From: Cystobacter ferrugineus
GTDB taxonomy: Bacteria > Myxococcota > Myxococcia > Myxococcales > Myxococcaceae
DNA length: 64,000 bases
Reading direction: 5' to 3'
Assembly (NCBI RefSeq): GCF_001887355.1
Contig: NZ_MPIN01000011.1
Location: 289,602-353,601 of the forward strand
The translations under genes were made by a program, and so were the position numbers. Shown in pieces: positions 49,448-58,138 of the stretch. Below the pieces are notes generated by a model. The model ran no database searches and was not told where the DNA came from. It worked only from the letters and a program-made list of their open reading frames with translations. Numbering within the stretch: the stretch's first letter is position 1; each line of letters starts with the position of its first letter.

Positions 49448-50475
49448 GGCGGCGTCACCTGGACGGACGGAAAGGGGGCGGGAAGGCTACCGGGGGCGGG
49501 ACCACTCGCGGGCCGCACGGGGGCGTTCAGGTCCACGTGCACCCGCGCGAGCGCGGCGGCGTCCACCGTGAGGGCCGCGCGGTGCTCGAGCTCGGAGATC
49601 CACTCCGTCCAGGCGCGGGCGCGCTGCTCCTGGGCGAGCCGGCCGGACAGGGCGACGCGCACGTCCTCGAGTGTCTGGTTCAACGCCGGCTGGTGGCCGG
49701 TGAGCTGGAGCACGTGCAGTCCGGTGTCCGTCCGCACCACGCCGCTGAGCGTCCCCGGGCCGGTGGGCACGAGCGCGCGCGCGGCCTCGGCCACCTCGGG
49801 CCCGAAGTCCCGCGCGAGCTCCTCGAACGAGCGGTAGCGCAAGTCCCCATCCAGGGGCTGGGTGCGCGGTTCCTCGCTGTGGGCGCGCGCGAGCCGTCCG
49901 AAGGCGGCGAAGTCCGTGGGTGGCAGCGCGCGGGCCTCGGCGAGCAGCTTCCCGGCCGTCTCATGCGCACGGGCCACCCGGGCCGCGTCCGAGCGGGGCG
50001 CCGCGAGGAAGAGGTGCGAGAGCCGTACCTGCTCCGGGCGCACGTAGTCCTCGCGGTGCCGGGCGTAGGCGTCGGCGAGCTGGGCCTCGGACACGGGCGG
50101 GAGGGCGTCGTCGAGCCGCGCGCGCATGAGCCGGGACACGAGCGCCCGCTTGGTGGCCGCCACCACCTCGGGGTCGTCCTGCAACCCGCGCGCGAGCGCC
50201 TCCTGGACGAGCAGCTCGTAGCGCGCGAGGCCCTCGACGTACTCGCGCTTGCGCTCCAGGGTCTGGTAGCGCTCGCGCTGCGCGGGGCTCATCTCCTCCA
50301 GACGCTGGCGCAGCTCCTCGGCCGTTACCTGGTCTCCGCTCCAGGAGACGACGGGCGTGCCTCCGGGCGCGCGGGTATGGCGCAGGTCCACCCGGGCCTG
50401 GCCTGGAGCGGGGCTCCGCTCGCAGCCCACGAGGGCCAGCACGGCGAGGGTGGAGAGGCGGAGGGCGGGGGACAT
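49444..50475 (-). CDS. Degenerate parvulin-like lipoprotein
   Basis: Lipoprotein of 343 residues (lipobox ALVGC near 18) with a SurA/PrsA-like helical domain (VTAEELRQRLEEM, YEVLVQEALARGL-like) and a parvulin-like domain (about 155-270: VRLSHLFLAA, PLDGDLRYRSFEELARDFGPEV, VRTDTGLHVLQLTG). The parvulin core is more divergent than in its neighbour (GDLGFF replaced by GDLRYR), so it may act as chaperone without isomerase activity. First gene of the operon that ends in pdxA. ATG start; no strong SD. Confidence 0.85.
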   Translation of the reverse strand: MSPALRLSTLAVLALVGCERSPAPGQARVDLRHTRAPGGTPVVSWSGDQVTAEELRQRLEEMSPAQRERYQTLERKREYVEGLARYELLVQEALARGLQDDPEVVAATKRALVSRLMRARLDDALPPVSEAQLADAYARHREDYVRPEQVRLSHLFLAAPRSDAARVARAHETAGKLLAEARALPPTDFAAFGRLARAHSEEPRTQPLDGDLRYRSFEELARDFGPEVAEAARALVPTGPGTLSGVVRTDTGLHVLQLTGHQPALNQTLEDVRVALSGRLAQEQRARAWTEWISELEHRAALTVDAAALARVHVDLNAPVRPASGPAPGSLPAPFPSVQVTPP

Positions 50476-50568
50476 GGACGGGGAGGGGTTCCGGTGTGGG
50501 TAGCACGCCCGGAAGGAGGGGACAACGGGGCGGCCCTTCCGGCCCGGTCACGGTCCCGTTCCGGCCCC

Positions 50569-51618
50569 TCAAACCCGGGTCGCGTGTGTCGACAGGAACG
50601 CTTCCACCAGGGGGAAGATTTCGTCCGGCGCCCGGCGTCCGAGCACCAGGTCCGCGTGCCCGTAGTCCTCGGCGAAGCCATGCCCTCGCCCGGCCACCAC
50701 CAGCTTCACCGGGCCTCCCAGGTGCTCCTGGGCGCGCGCCACGGCGAGCGGCGGGGCGAGCAGATCCTTGCTGCCGGCGATGAGCATCACCGGCAGCTTC
50801 GCCCCGGCCAGGGGCTTGCGGTAGCAGGTGCCGTCCGCCATGCAGAAGGAGTCGGTGGTGATCCACTGGGCGAACTGGCGCGCCACCCCTCCGGAGATGT
50901 CCGAGGGCATGTTGGCCAGGCACCGGCGCACCACGTCCGGGTGCATGTTGTCCGCCAGCATCATGTAGCGGGTGAGGGGCCCCGGGGGCGCGCCGAACAG
51001 GGCGATGCCGGTGATGCGGCGCATGGGAATGGACTTGAGCCGCAGGAGCGGCTCGATGCGCTGGATGAAGTGCTTGAGGCCCGGCTGCACCGCGAAGGTG
51101 AAGGGACTGCCGATCGCCACCGCGGCGCGCACGGGCACTTGCGGGTTTCGCGCCAGGTGGCCGTAGAGCGTCAGCCCACCCTTGGAATGCCCCACCCAGA
51201 GAACTTCCTTGGCCCCCGTGGACAGCACGGTTCGCACCGCGCAGCGCACGTCGTGCTCGGCGAGATCATCGAAGGAGAACTCCCCGCAGGGGCCCGCCAG
51301 CCCCCGGCCGCGCAGCTCCATCACCCACGTCTCGAAGCCCGCCCGGGCCAGGTAGCGCGCCAGGCTGTAGCGCTCGTCGAAGTCCATGTGGAAGCGGTTG
51401 ACGCCCAGTCCATGGCACAGGATGACGGGCTCGGCGAAGCGGCGCTCGCCCCGGGGGTGATAGCGGCCCAGCGCCACCGCGGCCCCGTCGTCCGTGGGCA
51501 CCCGGTACAGCTCGTCCGGCTTGAAGGGCAGCGTGAGCAACCCTTCTCCCTCGCGATTCACCGCTCGCGAGAAGAGGTCGGCCATCCGCGTCAGCCTGGG
51601 TCCGTTTCGGTTCGTCAC
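50569..51618 (-). CDS. Alpha/beta hydrolase
   Basis: A 349-residue protein with hydrolase fold: oxyanion region ILCHGLGVNRFHMD, nucleophile elbow WVGHSKGG, acid in IAGSKD, and late His in GRGHGFAED. It resembles the PhaC-like and lipase groups of the superfamily. The substrate cannot be told. GTG start used (MTNRNGPRL); ATG 33 bases in gives MADLFSRAV and is equally possible. Single gene, divergent from the CBS protein. Confidence 0.85.
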   Translation of the reverse strand: MTNRNGPRLTRMADLFSRAVNREGEGLLTLPFKPDELYRVPTDDGAAVALGRYHPRGERRFAEPVILCHGLGVNRFHMDFDERYSLARYLARAGFETWVMELRGRGLAGPCGEFSFDDLAEHDVRCAVRTVLSTGAKEVLWVGHSKGGLTLYGHLARNPQVPVRAAVAIGSPFTFAVQPGLKHFIQRIEPLLRLKSIPMRRITGIALFGAPPGPLTRYMMLADNMHPDVVRRCLANMPSDISGGVARQFAQWITTDSFCMADGTCYRKPLAGAKLPVMLIAGSKDLLAPPLAVARAQEHLGGPVKLVVAGRGHGFAEDYGHADLVLGRRAPDEIFPLVEAFLSTHATRV

Positions 51619-51729
51619 CTGGGAACTCTAACGCCCTTCCCGTGCGGGCTCCGTGGAAATTTACACACTCCCCCCAATCGGCAAGGCGGTTGCAGGGTAT
51701 CCCACCCATTCAAACCGGGAGGCGGGTAG

Positions 51730-51999
51730 ATGCGGCAAAAGCCGAGCTTTGCGGAAAAGTTATCCACCATGGAGGTCGCCCTGGTGCCCACGGATACCGT
51801 CTTGAGGGCCTTGGGGGTGATGGAGCGCTACCGTGTGCGATTGCTGCCCGTGCTGGGAGAGGCGGGGCGGATGGTGGGGCTGCTCAGTCGAGAGCACGTG
51901 ATGTCGGCGTGGGAGGTGGATCCCCTCCTGCCCGTGTCGTTGGTGATGGCGGCGTGCGGGGCCCCGCGTCCGCCTGAGCCCCGGCTGGTGTCATGGTGA
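51730..51999 (+). CDS. Short CBS-domain protein
   Basis: An 89-residue protein with one CBS motif: VPTDTVLRALGVMERYRVRL then LPVLGEAGRMVGLLSREHVM. A single CBS unit has to pair with a second to form the nucleotide-binding cleft, so it probably dimerises. ATG start. The base before shows AAGCGG-like but no strong Shine-Dalgarno sequence. Confidence 0.7.
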   Translation: MRQKPSFAEKLSTMEVALVPTDTVLRALGVMERYRVRLLPVLGEAGRMVGLLSREHVMSAWEVDPLLPVSLVMAACGAPRPPEPRLVSW

Positions 52000-52026
52000 G
52001 CCACCGGGTGGGAAAAGTGGGCGGCC

Positions 52027-52335
52027 ATGTGGGAAGGCGCGTGCGCTATGCTACCCGGCGCCGTGTCCGGAGCCTGGGTCGTCTACATGGTGTGCTGTCG
52101 GGACGGGACGCTCTACACGGGGGCGACCAACCACCTGGAGCGCCGTCTGGCCACCCACAACCGGGGGCGAGGCGCCGCCTACACCCGGGCGCGCCTGCCG
52201 GTGACGCTCGTGTGGAGCGAGCCCGCGGTGGACCGGAGCGCCGCCCTGCGCCGGGAAGCGGCGCTCAAGCGGTTGTCTCGCGCCGCGAAGTTGCGCCTTG
52301 TTCACCAGGCGTCAAATGATCCCGGGTCCAATTAG
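52027..52335 (+). CDS. GIY-YIG nuclease-domain protein (UPF0213/YhbQ type)
   Basis: A small protein of up to 102 residues: [20 protein letters not shown] carries the GIY-YIG motif in the form VYM...LYTG, followed by [17 protein letters not shown] with the catalytic Arg and by [12 protein letters not shown]. The YhbQ group is known to act on DNA damage or RNA; its role here is not known. ATG at 52048 would shorten it by 7 residues. It is 27 bases after the CBS gene. Confidence 0.88.
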   Translation: MWEGACAMLPGAVSGAWVVYMVCCRDGTLYTGATNHLERRLATHNRGRGAAYTRARLPVTLVWSEPAVDRSAALRREAALKRLSRAAKLRLVHQASNDPGSN

Positions 52336-52404
52336 ACCTGACCCCTGGTCGTGTGACCTTGCGCCCCGACGCGCCCCTCTCCCGGGGGGCTTGGGCGTCG
52401 TGGG

Positions 52405-53724
52405 ATGCGCATGGGATTGGCGGACGAAGGGTTCACTCCGGGTATGCCGGGACCCGAGACATCTCAGCGGGAGGCGCGGCTGGCGGACGAGCAGCGCCTG
52501 CTCTACGCGGCCTCGGTGACGTGGGTGTGTTTCTGGAGCGCCGACGTGTTGTCGGTGCTCCGGCCGACCTGGGACACGTTGGTGCTGCGCCTGCTCTGGG
52601 CGGCGCTGACGGTGCTGTCGGGCTGGCTGTTGCCCCAGGTGGGTCCGGTGGGGCGCTCGGCGCTGCGGATCTTCGCCGGGGTGATCCTGCCCAACGTGTT
52701 CTTCGGCCTGGCCATCCACCGGTTGGGAGGCTCGAGCAGCCCCATCTTCGACTGGCTGTGTCTGATGCCCGCGGTCACCCTGTTGTTGGGCCGGGGCCTG
52801 TGGCATGGGGCGATGAGCACCCTGTTGATGCTGCTGTTGGCGAGCGCGATGCTGTGGGAGGAGGGCGCGCCCGCGGAGCGGTATCTGTCGTGGCTGCCGA
52901 TGCTGACCGTGGAGGCGGTGGGCATCCAGGTGACCTTCTTCTATCAGCGGTTGTTGCTCGAGCGGGCGAAGGCCGCGGCGGAGCAGAAGCTGGCGCGGCG
53001 GGCGCTCGACGAGTCCAACGAGCGGGCGCTGCGCGCCGAGCAGATGGCGCAACTGGGGCAGTTGGCGGCGGGCGTGGCCCACGAGGTGCGCAACCCCCTG
53101 GCCTATGTGCAGGCCAACCTGCGCTTCCTCCAGGAGGAGGCCCGGCCCTCGCGGGCGGAGAGCGACGCCGAGTACGCCGCCGCGCTCCAGGAGACGCTGC
53201 TCGGCGTGGAGCGCATCCATCAGATCGTGAAGGATCTCACGGCGCTGTCGCGCTCGGAGGAGCCCGCGCCCGTGGGCCAGTGCGACCTGAGGCCGGTCAT
53301 CGACACGAGCGTGCGGCTGGCCTCGGTGCGGCTCAAGACCCTGGTTCGCCTGGCGGTGGAGGTGCCGGAGACGCCGAGGGCGCGGGCCGAGCCGCGCCGG
53401 CTGGGGCAGGTGCTGCTCAACCTGCTGCTCAACGCGGCGGACGCCATCGAGGAGGCGAAGGTGCCCGACGGGCGGGTGGCGCTGCGGGTCCAGGTGGACG
53501 AGGAGCGGGTGCGGGTGCTGGTGGAGGACAACGGGCCCGGCATCCGGGCCGAGCACCTCTCGCGGTTGTTCACGAGCTTCTTCACCACGAAGGCGCCGGG
53601 CAAGGGCACGGGGCTGGGGCTGGCGCTGTCGCGGCAGTACGTGGAGTCCTTTGGCGGCACGCTGCGCGCGGAGAACCGCTCCGAGGGCGGCGCGCGCTTC
53701 ATCGTGGAGCTGCCCGCGGCCTGA
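52405..53724 (+). CDS. Membrane histidine kinase
   Basis: Sensor kinase of 439 residues. Five or six hydrophobic segments (about 35-180) make a membrane sensor without a periplasmic domain, followed by a coiled coil, HisKA with GVAHEVRNPLAY (His near 231) and an ATPase domain (N-box LLLNAADAIEEAK, DNGPGI, GKGTGLGLALS). The H-box type and the FFTTKAPGKGTGLGL ending are those of NtrB-like kinases, whose partners are often sigma-54 activators. No regulator gene is adjacent, so it is orphan here. ATG used; another ATG two codons later is possible. Confidence 0.92.
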   Translation: MRMGLADEGFTPGMPGPETSQREARLADEQRLLYAASVTWVCFWSADVLSVLRPTWDTLVLRLLWAALTVLSGWLLPQVGPVGRSALRIFAGVILPNVFFGLAIHRLGGSSSPIFDWLCLMPAVTLLLGRGLWHGAMSTLLMLLLASAMLWEEGAPAERYLSWLPMLTVEAVGIQVTFFYQRLLLERAKAAAEQKLARRALDESNERALRAEQMAQLGQLAAGVAHEVRNPLAYVQANLRFLQEEARPSRAESDAEYAAALQETLLGVERIHQIVKDLTALSRSEEPAPVGQCDLRPVIDTSVRLASVRLKTLVRLAVEVPETPRARAEPRRLGQVLLNLLLNAADAIEEAKVPDGRVALRVQVDEERVRVLVEDNGPGIRAEHLSRLFTSFFTTKAPGKGTGLGLALSRQYVESFGGTLRAENRSEGGARFIVELPAA

Positions 53725-53729
53725 GGGCC

Positions 53730-54734
53730 TCAGCCGCCCACGGCCTGGCCGAGCGTGGCGAGCACCTCGCGGGCTTCCACCACCATCGCCAGGACGAGCT
53801 CGGCGGCCGGGCGCAGCTCGTGCACGTTGCCGCAGGCCTCGCCCACCGTCAGGCCCATCTGCTCGAAGTCGCCCTCGGTGTGCACGGTGGGCAGGAGCGC
53901 GGAGAAGCGGGGCAGGGGCACGCGCTGGCCTCCCAGCAGCGTGTGACCGATGGGCTCGGATGCCGGCAGTGCCAGGGCCTCGGCTTCCCGGCCGGCCCAC
54001 TCGCGCACCGCGCGGTTGCGCAGTACGCGCATGGCCTGGCCGGGCCACTCGGGGCCGAAGAGGGTGGTGCGCACCGTGTCGCCCACGCCCGCGGCCAGCA
54101 CCCGGCGCTTGTACTCGTCATGGGCCTGGGCCTCCACGCTGGCCAGGAAGCGGGTGCCACACCACACCGCCTCCGCCCCGAGCGCCAGCGCCGCCAACAG
54201 CCCGCGGCCATCCACGATGCCTCCGGCGGCGATCACCGGCAGCGGCGCCACCGCCGCGCGCACCGCTGGCAGCAGCGCGAAGGTGCTCGCCTCCGCGCGG
54301 TTGTGCCCGCCGGCCTCCGCTCCCTGCGCGATGATCGCGTCGGCTCCCAGGGCCGCCGCCTCGCGCGCCTCCGCCACCGAGCCCACCTGGATCCACACCC
54401 GCGTGCCCGCGCCCCGCAGCCGCTCCACGTGCGCGCGCCGGGGAAGGGCCCAGAAGAACACCACCACCGCCACCCGCTCCTCGGCGAGCACCTCGATGTG
54501 GGCGTCCTCCACGAAGTCGCCGATCAGGTCCACGCCGAAGGGGCGCGCGGTCAGCTCCCGGGTGGCCCGGACCATGGCGCCCAGGGCGGGCGGCGGCAGC
54601 ATCGCCCCGCCCAGCGTGCCCAGTCCGCCCGCGTTGCTCACCGCGGCCGCCAGCGAGGGCCCCGCCAGGAAGGCCATGCCAGCGCTGATGATGGGGACAT
54701 CCAGTCCGTACTGCTGGGTGAGCCGGGTCTTCAT
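53730..54734 (-). CDS. Nitronate monooxygenase-type FMN enzyme
   Basis: TIM-barrel flavoprotein of 334 residues in the nitronate monooxygenase/2-nitropropane dioxygenase family. Seen: ISAGMAFLAGPSLAAAVSNA, GGLGTLGG, AQGAEAGGHNRAE, VIAAGGIVDGRGLLAALALG and WCGTRFLAS (phosphate site of FMN). It could remove toxic alkyl nitronates, or be another FMN oxidoreductase of the family. It starts inside the stop of the preceding large unknown gene (ATGA), so the two act together, and a LysR gene diverges upstream of the pair. Confidence 0.9.
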   Translation of the reverse strand: MKTRLTQQYGLDVPIISAGMAFLAGPSLAAAVSNAGGLGTLGGAMLPPPALGAMVRATRELTARPFGVDLIGDFVEDAHIEVLAEERVAVVVFFWALPRRAHVERLRGAGTRVWIQVGSVAEAREAAALGADAIIAQGAEAGGHNRAEASTFALLPAVRAAVAPLPVIAAGGIVDGRGLLAALALGAEAVWCGTRFLASVEAQAHDEYKRRVLAAGVGDTVRTTLFGPEWPGQAMRVLRNRAVREWAGREAEALALPASEPIGHTLLGGQRVPLPRFSALLPTVHTEGDFEQMGLTVGEACGNVHELRPAAELVLAMVVEAREVLATLGQAVGG

Positions 54735-56359
54735 GACGGGATTCTCGCCTCTTCCTCGTCGAGCAGGAAGGCGAAGTGCTCCCGGTCCGTGCTCAGGGCC
54801 CGCGCCAGGTTGTCGAACTGCTGGCGGCCATACGTGGCGAACGCGTCCATCATCCGCAGCACCGCGCGCCGCTGCGTGTAGGTCGCCGGCAGGTGCGCGA
54901 GCGAGGTGGGACAGGTGGGCTCCCGCCAGTTCCGCTCCATCTGTCCGTAGAGCAGGTGGTGCGTGCCCTCGAGGTAGATGAGGGGCGGGCTCGTCGGATG
55001 GTCCGCCGCGAAGCGCTCCGTGAGCGCGCGCAGGTTGCCGAAGAAGGCGCGCGACATGAAGTGCACGGACAGGATGGCCCAGTACTTGAGCAGGGGATCG
55101 TTCGGATGGCGCAGCGTCTCGCGCCGGAACTCGTGCAGGGCCTCCATCTCCGGCCGGCCATACACCTTGTCGAAGAACCACCACTCGAGCAGCTCCGCGG
55201 GCGTCCAGGGAAGGCGGGCATCCATGTCCAGCACCTCCCAGTCATGCAGGAACAGCCCGGCCTCGGTGGAGAACGTGCGGCGCAGGAAGTCCACCGTGGG
55301 AGTGCCGGGCCCCGTGGCGGGCTCCTGCACCCGGCAGTCCTGGAGGTAGAAGGCATGCAGCGCGCTGATGCGGGGAGCGAACAGCAGCGCCGCGCAACGC
55401 AGGATGAAGACCGCCTCCTTTCCCTGCGCCTCGCGAATCATCGCGGAGATGGGGTGGCCCACGAAGTCGGCGTGGTGGCGGTGCCAGGCGGCGATGAGGT
55501 CTCCCTGCTCGGTGAAATTATCGGGCCGGGGGTTCCACGTCGGCGCCGGCAGCCGGCCGGCCTGGTACGCCTCCAGTTGCTCGCGAACGAGCCCCATGCG
55601 CTCGCGCCGCTCGTGCGTCAGCAGCGGACCCGGCCCTCCGGCCTCCTCCGCCGTCTGGACGAAGCGGTGCATGAAGTCGTTCATCTCCACCGACAGCGCA
55701 TGCTTGCGCTCCACCAGCCGCAGGGCCCGCTCGCGCTGCTCGGCCGAGAACGTCACCAGCTCGGACTCCGAGGCGCCCACGTTTCCCGACTCCCGCTCCA
55801 GGTGGTGCATGCCGAAGTACACCGGGGTGATGCCCGTCTGCTGTCTCACCTGCCGCGCCTGGCTCGTCGTGGCGGAGAAGAGCAGGTGGCCATCCTGCTC
55901 GAGCTGCTCCACGTGCAGGTAGCGGTAGGCGGGCTCCGCCGCCTCGTGGCCGACGATCTCCTGGATGCGCTGGCTCTCCACGGCGCGTCCCGGGTCGAGC
56001 AGGGGTGACAGCCACAGCGCCCACATCAGCGAGCTGGCGCGCCGGGTGTCCCACAGCTCGTCCAGCTCCAGCCGGCGGAAGTCCGCCAGGAAGAGCCGAG
56101 CGTGCGTCTTGTCCTCCAGGGCGTGGTGATTGATGGCATCCTTGATCTTCGCGTCCTGCTCCGAGTCCTTCTCATTCTTGCGGAATGCGAGATAACGCTC
56201 GTTGTAGAAGGGGAAGGACATCACGAAGCCGAGCAGGGGAATGAAGCAGTCGTAGTGCCGCCGCGAGTCCCTCAGGTGCGAATCGCCAATCCAACGGTAG
56301 ATGGCGTGTCCCTCCAACTGGTGGGAAAGGGTCTCCAGGTGTCCCAGGGCTTCCTGCAT
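54731..56359 (-). CDS. Large all-helical protein, possible haem-oxygenase-like di-iron oxidase
   Basis: A 542-residue protein, soluble and almost entirely helical, not firmly recognised. The N-terminal half (to about 240) has the look of the TENA/haem-oxygenase-like (HDO) fold: HHALEDKTHARLFLADF near 78, IVGHEAAEPAYRYLH near 134, and YFGMHHLERESGN near 181, in which the His/Glu/Asp could bind two metals. The C-terminal half (300-520) repeats a similar style (FLHDWEVLDMDAR, LKYWAILSVHFMSR). HDO enzymes oxidise amines to nitro groups in several pathways, and the coupled partner is a nitronate monooxygenase. This link is an inference that needs structure prediction. Confidence 0.6.
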   Translation of the reverse strand: MQEALGHLETLSHQLEGHAIYRWIGDSHLRDSRRHYDCFIPLLGFVMSFPFYNERYLAFRKNEKDSEQDAKIKDAINHHALEDKTHARLFLADFRRLELDELWDTRRASSLMWALWLSPLLDPGRAVESQRIQEIVGHEAAEPAYRYLHVEQLEQDGHLLFSATTSQARQVRQQTGITPVYFGMHHLERESGNVGASESELVTFSAEQRERALRLVERKHALSVEMNDFMHRFVQTAEEAGGPGPLLTHERRERMGLVREQLEAYQAGRLPAPTWNPRPDNFTEQGDLIAAWHRHHADFVGHPISAMIREAQGKEAVFILRCAALLFAPRISALHAFYLQDCRVQEPATGPGTPTVDFLRRTFSTEAGLFLHDWEVLDMDARLPWTPAELLEWWFFDKVYGRPEMEALHEFRRETLRHPNDPLLKYWAILSVHFMSRAFFGNLRALTERFAADHPTSPPLIYLEGTHHLLYGQMERNWREPTCPTSLAHLPATYTQRRAVLRMMDAFATYGRQQFDNLARALSTDREHFAFLLDEEEARIPS

Positions 56360-56388
56360 GGTCGACTCCTCTCGAGGTGGGGGCTCGG

Positions 56389-56467
56389 GTAAACGATTTA
56401 CGGCTCGCTGAATCGATACTCCTCCCAGGGAAGTCGAATAAATGGGGCACCGGTAAAATCATTATCC
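56389..56467. promoter_or_regulatory. Two related palindromes in the LysR divergent gap
   Basis: GTAAA-CGA-TTTAC (56389-56401) is a perfect palindrome 30 bases from the start of the minus-strand operon. A related sequence, GTAAAATCATTATCC (56453-56467), lies 23 bases before the LysR start. The AT-rich gap between divergent genes and the two copies fit regulator binding and autoregulation by the LysR protein. Confidence 0.5.
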
Positions 56468-56489
56468 CGAAAAGCGGCAGAATGAGCGG

Positions 56490-57431
56490 ATGGATGTCTT
56501 TCAGGCGATGCGGGTGTTCGCGAAGGTGGTGGAGCTGGAAGGCTTTTCGCGGGCGGCGGAGCGGCTGGGCATCTCGGCCACGGCGGCGTCGCGGCAGGTG
56601 GCCGAGCTGGAGGCGCGGCTGGGAGTGAGGCTGCTGCATCGCACGACGCGCAGGCTGTATCTCACCGACAGCGGGCGGAGCTACTACGAGCGCTGCGCGC
56701 AGATCCTCAACGACCTGGACGAGGCGGAGCTGACCATCACCTCGGCGGCGGGGCGGCCCCAGGGCCTGCTGCGGGTGGCGGCGCCGGTGTCCTTTGGCGT
56801 CCAGCACCTCACGCCGCTGTTCCTGGACTACATGGAGCGCTACCCGGAGGTGAAGCTGGAGCTGTCGCTGTCCGACCGCATGGTGGACCTGGTCGAGGAG
56901 GGGTATGACCTGGCCCTGCGCATCACCCAGGAGCTGAAGACGACGTTGGTGGCCCGGCCGCTGGGCGTGGTGCGCCTGGTGGCCTGCGCGGCGCCCACCT
57001 ACCTCAAGCGGCATGGGGTGCCCCGCGCGCCGGAGGAACTCCGTCACCACGAGTGCCTGTGCTACACGTACGACGCGCTGCGCGGCGTGTGGGAGTTCGA
57101 GGGGCCCTCGGGGCCCGTCCGGGTGTCCGTCCAGGGCCGGCTCGCCACCAACAACGGGGACTCGCTGCGCGCGGCGGCGGTGGCGGGGCGGGGCATCATC
57201 CTGGAGCCCACCTTCCTGGTGGGCGAGGACCTGCGGCAGGGACGCCTCGTCCGGCTGTTGCAGGACTACCCGGTGCCGCCCCTCACCCTCTACGCCGTCT
57301 ATCCGAGCCGACGCTATCTCTCGCCCAAGGTGCGCACCCTCGTCGACTTCCTCGTCGAGCACCTCGCCGAGCCCCTTCCCTGGGACGCCTGGATGCGCGG
57401 CGGCGTCAGGGACACGGGCTCCGGGCGGTGA
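56490..57431 (+). CDS. LysR-family transcriptional regulator
   Basis: A 313-residue regulator: helix-turn-helix at about 1-60 (MRVFAKVVELEGFSRAAERL, ISATAASRQVAELEARLG) and a substrate-binding domain (about 90-295). It falls in the CrgA/DsdC-like group by its RLLHRTTRRLYLTDSGRSYYE stretch. It is divergent from the coupled monooxygenase/unknown pair, the usual layout of LysR control, with paired palindromes in the gap. The inducer is unknown. Confidence 0.93.
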   Translation: MDVFQAMRVFAKVVELEGFSRAAERLGISATAASRQVAELEARLGVRLLHRTTRRLYLTDSGRSYYERCAQILNDLDEAELTITSAAGRPQGLLRVAAPVSFGVQHLTPLFLDYMERYPEVKLELSLSDRMVDLVEEGYDLALRITQELKTTLVARPLGVVRLVACAAPTYLKRHGVPRAPEELRHHECLCYTYDALRGVWEFEGPSGPVRVSVQGRLATNNGDSLRAAAVAGRGIILEPTFLVGEDLRQGRLVRLLQDYPVPPLTLYAVYPSRRYLSPKVRTLVDFLVEHLAEPLPWDAWMRGGVRDTGSGR

Positions 57432-57455
57432 GCCGGGGTGGGGGAGGGGGCGCGC

Positions 57456-57770
57456 TCAGGCCGTGGCGGAGGGCGGCGTGGCGGGCGGAACCTGGAGGGC
57501 CTTCTGCTTCTTCGAGCGCATCACCAGGAAGATGATGCCCAGCACGAGTCCGATGCCCGCGCCCACGCCGGTGCCGGTGAGCTGGTAGCCCAGGAGCTGC
57601 GCGGTGACGTTGCGGATGACCTCGGGCAGGTTGCACATCGTCTGGGTCGCCTGGATGCGGGTGGTGTTGTCCCACTCGAGCCACTTGGGTCCCAGCCACG
57701 ACGAGGTGGCCAGTCCCCCGAAGGCTCCCGCCAGGATGAAGGTGAGCAGTGTCTTCAGGGCGGCGATCAT
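57456..57770 (-). CDS. Small membrane protein
   Basis: A 104-residue protein with two hydrophobic helices: LLTFILAGAFGGLATSSWL (8-26) and GTGVGAGIGLVLGIIFLVM (about 66-88), and a basic then Pro-rich tail (RSKKQKALQVPPATPP). Function unknown. It converges on the LysR gene and diverges from the next small membrane gene. Confidence 0.7.
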   Translation of the reverse strand: MIAALKTLLTFILAGAFGGLATSSWLGPKWLEWDNTTRIQATQTMCNLPEVIRNVTAQLLGYQLTGTGVGAGIGLVLGIIFLVMRSKKQKALQVPPATPPSATA

Positions 57771-57840
57771 CTGGGAACCTCGGTCAGGAGACAGGGAAGC
57801 GTCCTTTAGCACGGGGCGGCGCGCGTGTTATTTGAAACCC

Positions 57841-58125
57841 GTGCCGCTCCTTCCGCTCGCCGCCCTGTTCGGGGTCATCACGTTCGTGTGTGCCCTCTTC
57901 CTGCTCGTCCATGCGTTCCGCCGCAGCCTGGGCACGGGGATGATGGTGCTCCTGGTGCCGTTCTACATGCCGGTGTATGCCTTCAGCCAGTTCGAGCACT
58001 CGCGCAAGAACCTCATCCTCGCGGGCTTCTTCGGCAGCACCCTGCTCACCGCCGTCTTCCTCGGACTGGGCGCCCATGCCCTGGAGCAGGTGATGGTGCG
58101 TCCGCCTCCACCCACGCCCTTCTGA
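57841..58125 (+). CDS. Small membrane protein
   Basis: A 94-residue protein with three hydrophobic segments (PLLPLAALFGVITFVCALFL; GMMVLLVPFYMPVYAF; LILAGFFGSTLLTAVFLGL). GTG start, no strong Shine-Dalgarno sequence. It ends 13 bases before the zinc-finger membrane gene, so the two probably form an operon. Function unknown. Confidence 0.7.
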   Translation: MPLLPLAALFGVITFVCALFLLVHAFRRSLGTGMMVLLVPFYMPVYAFSQFEHSRKNLILAGFFGSTLLTAVFLGLGAHALEQVMVRPPPPTPF

Positions 58126-58138
58126 GCCGCTCCGCGAC

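Noticed and set aside
53716..53737. Strong terminator between the membrane kinase and nitronate monooxygenase genes
   Set aside because: The stem (GCGGC with a bulge, then the paired stop codons) is short and partly trivial because converging TGA stops always pair; kept only as a remark.
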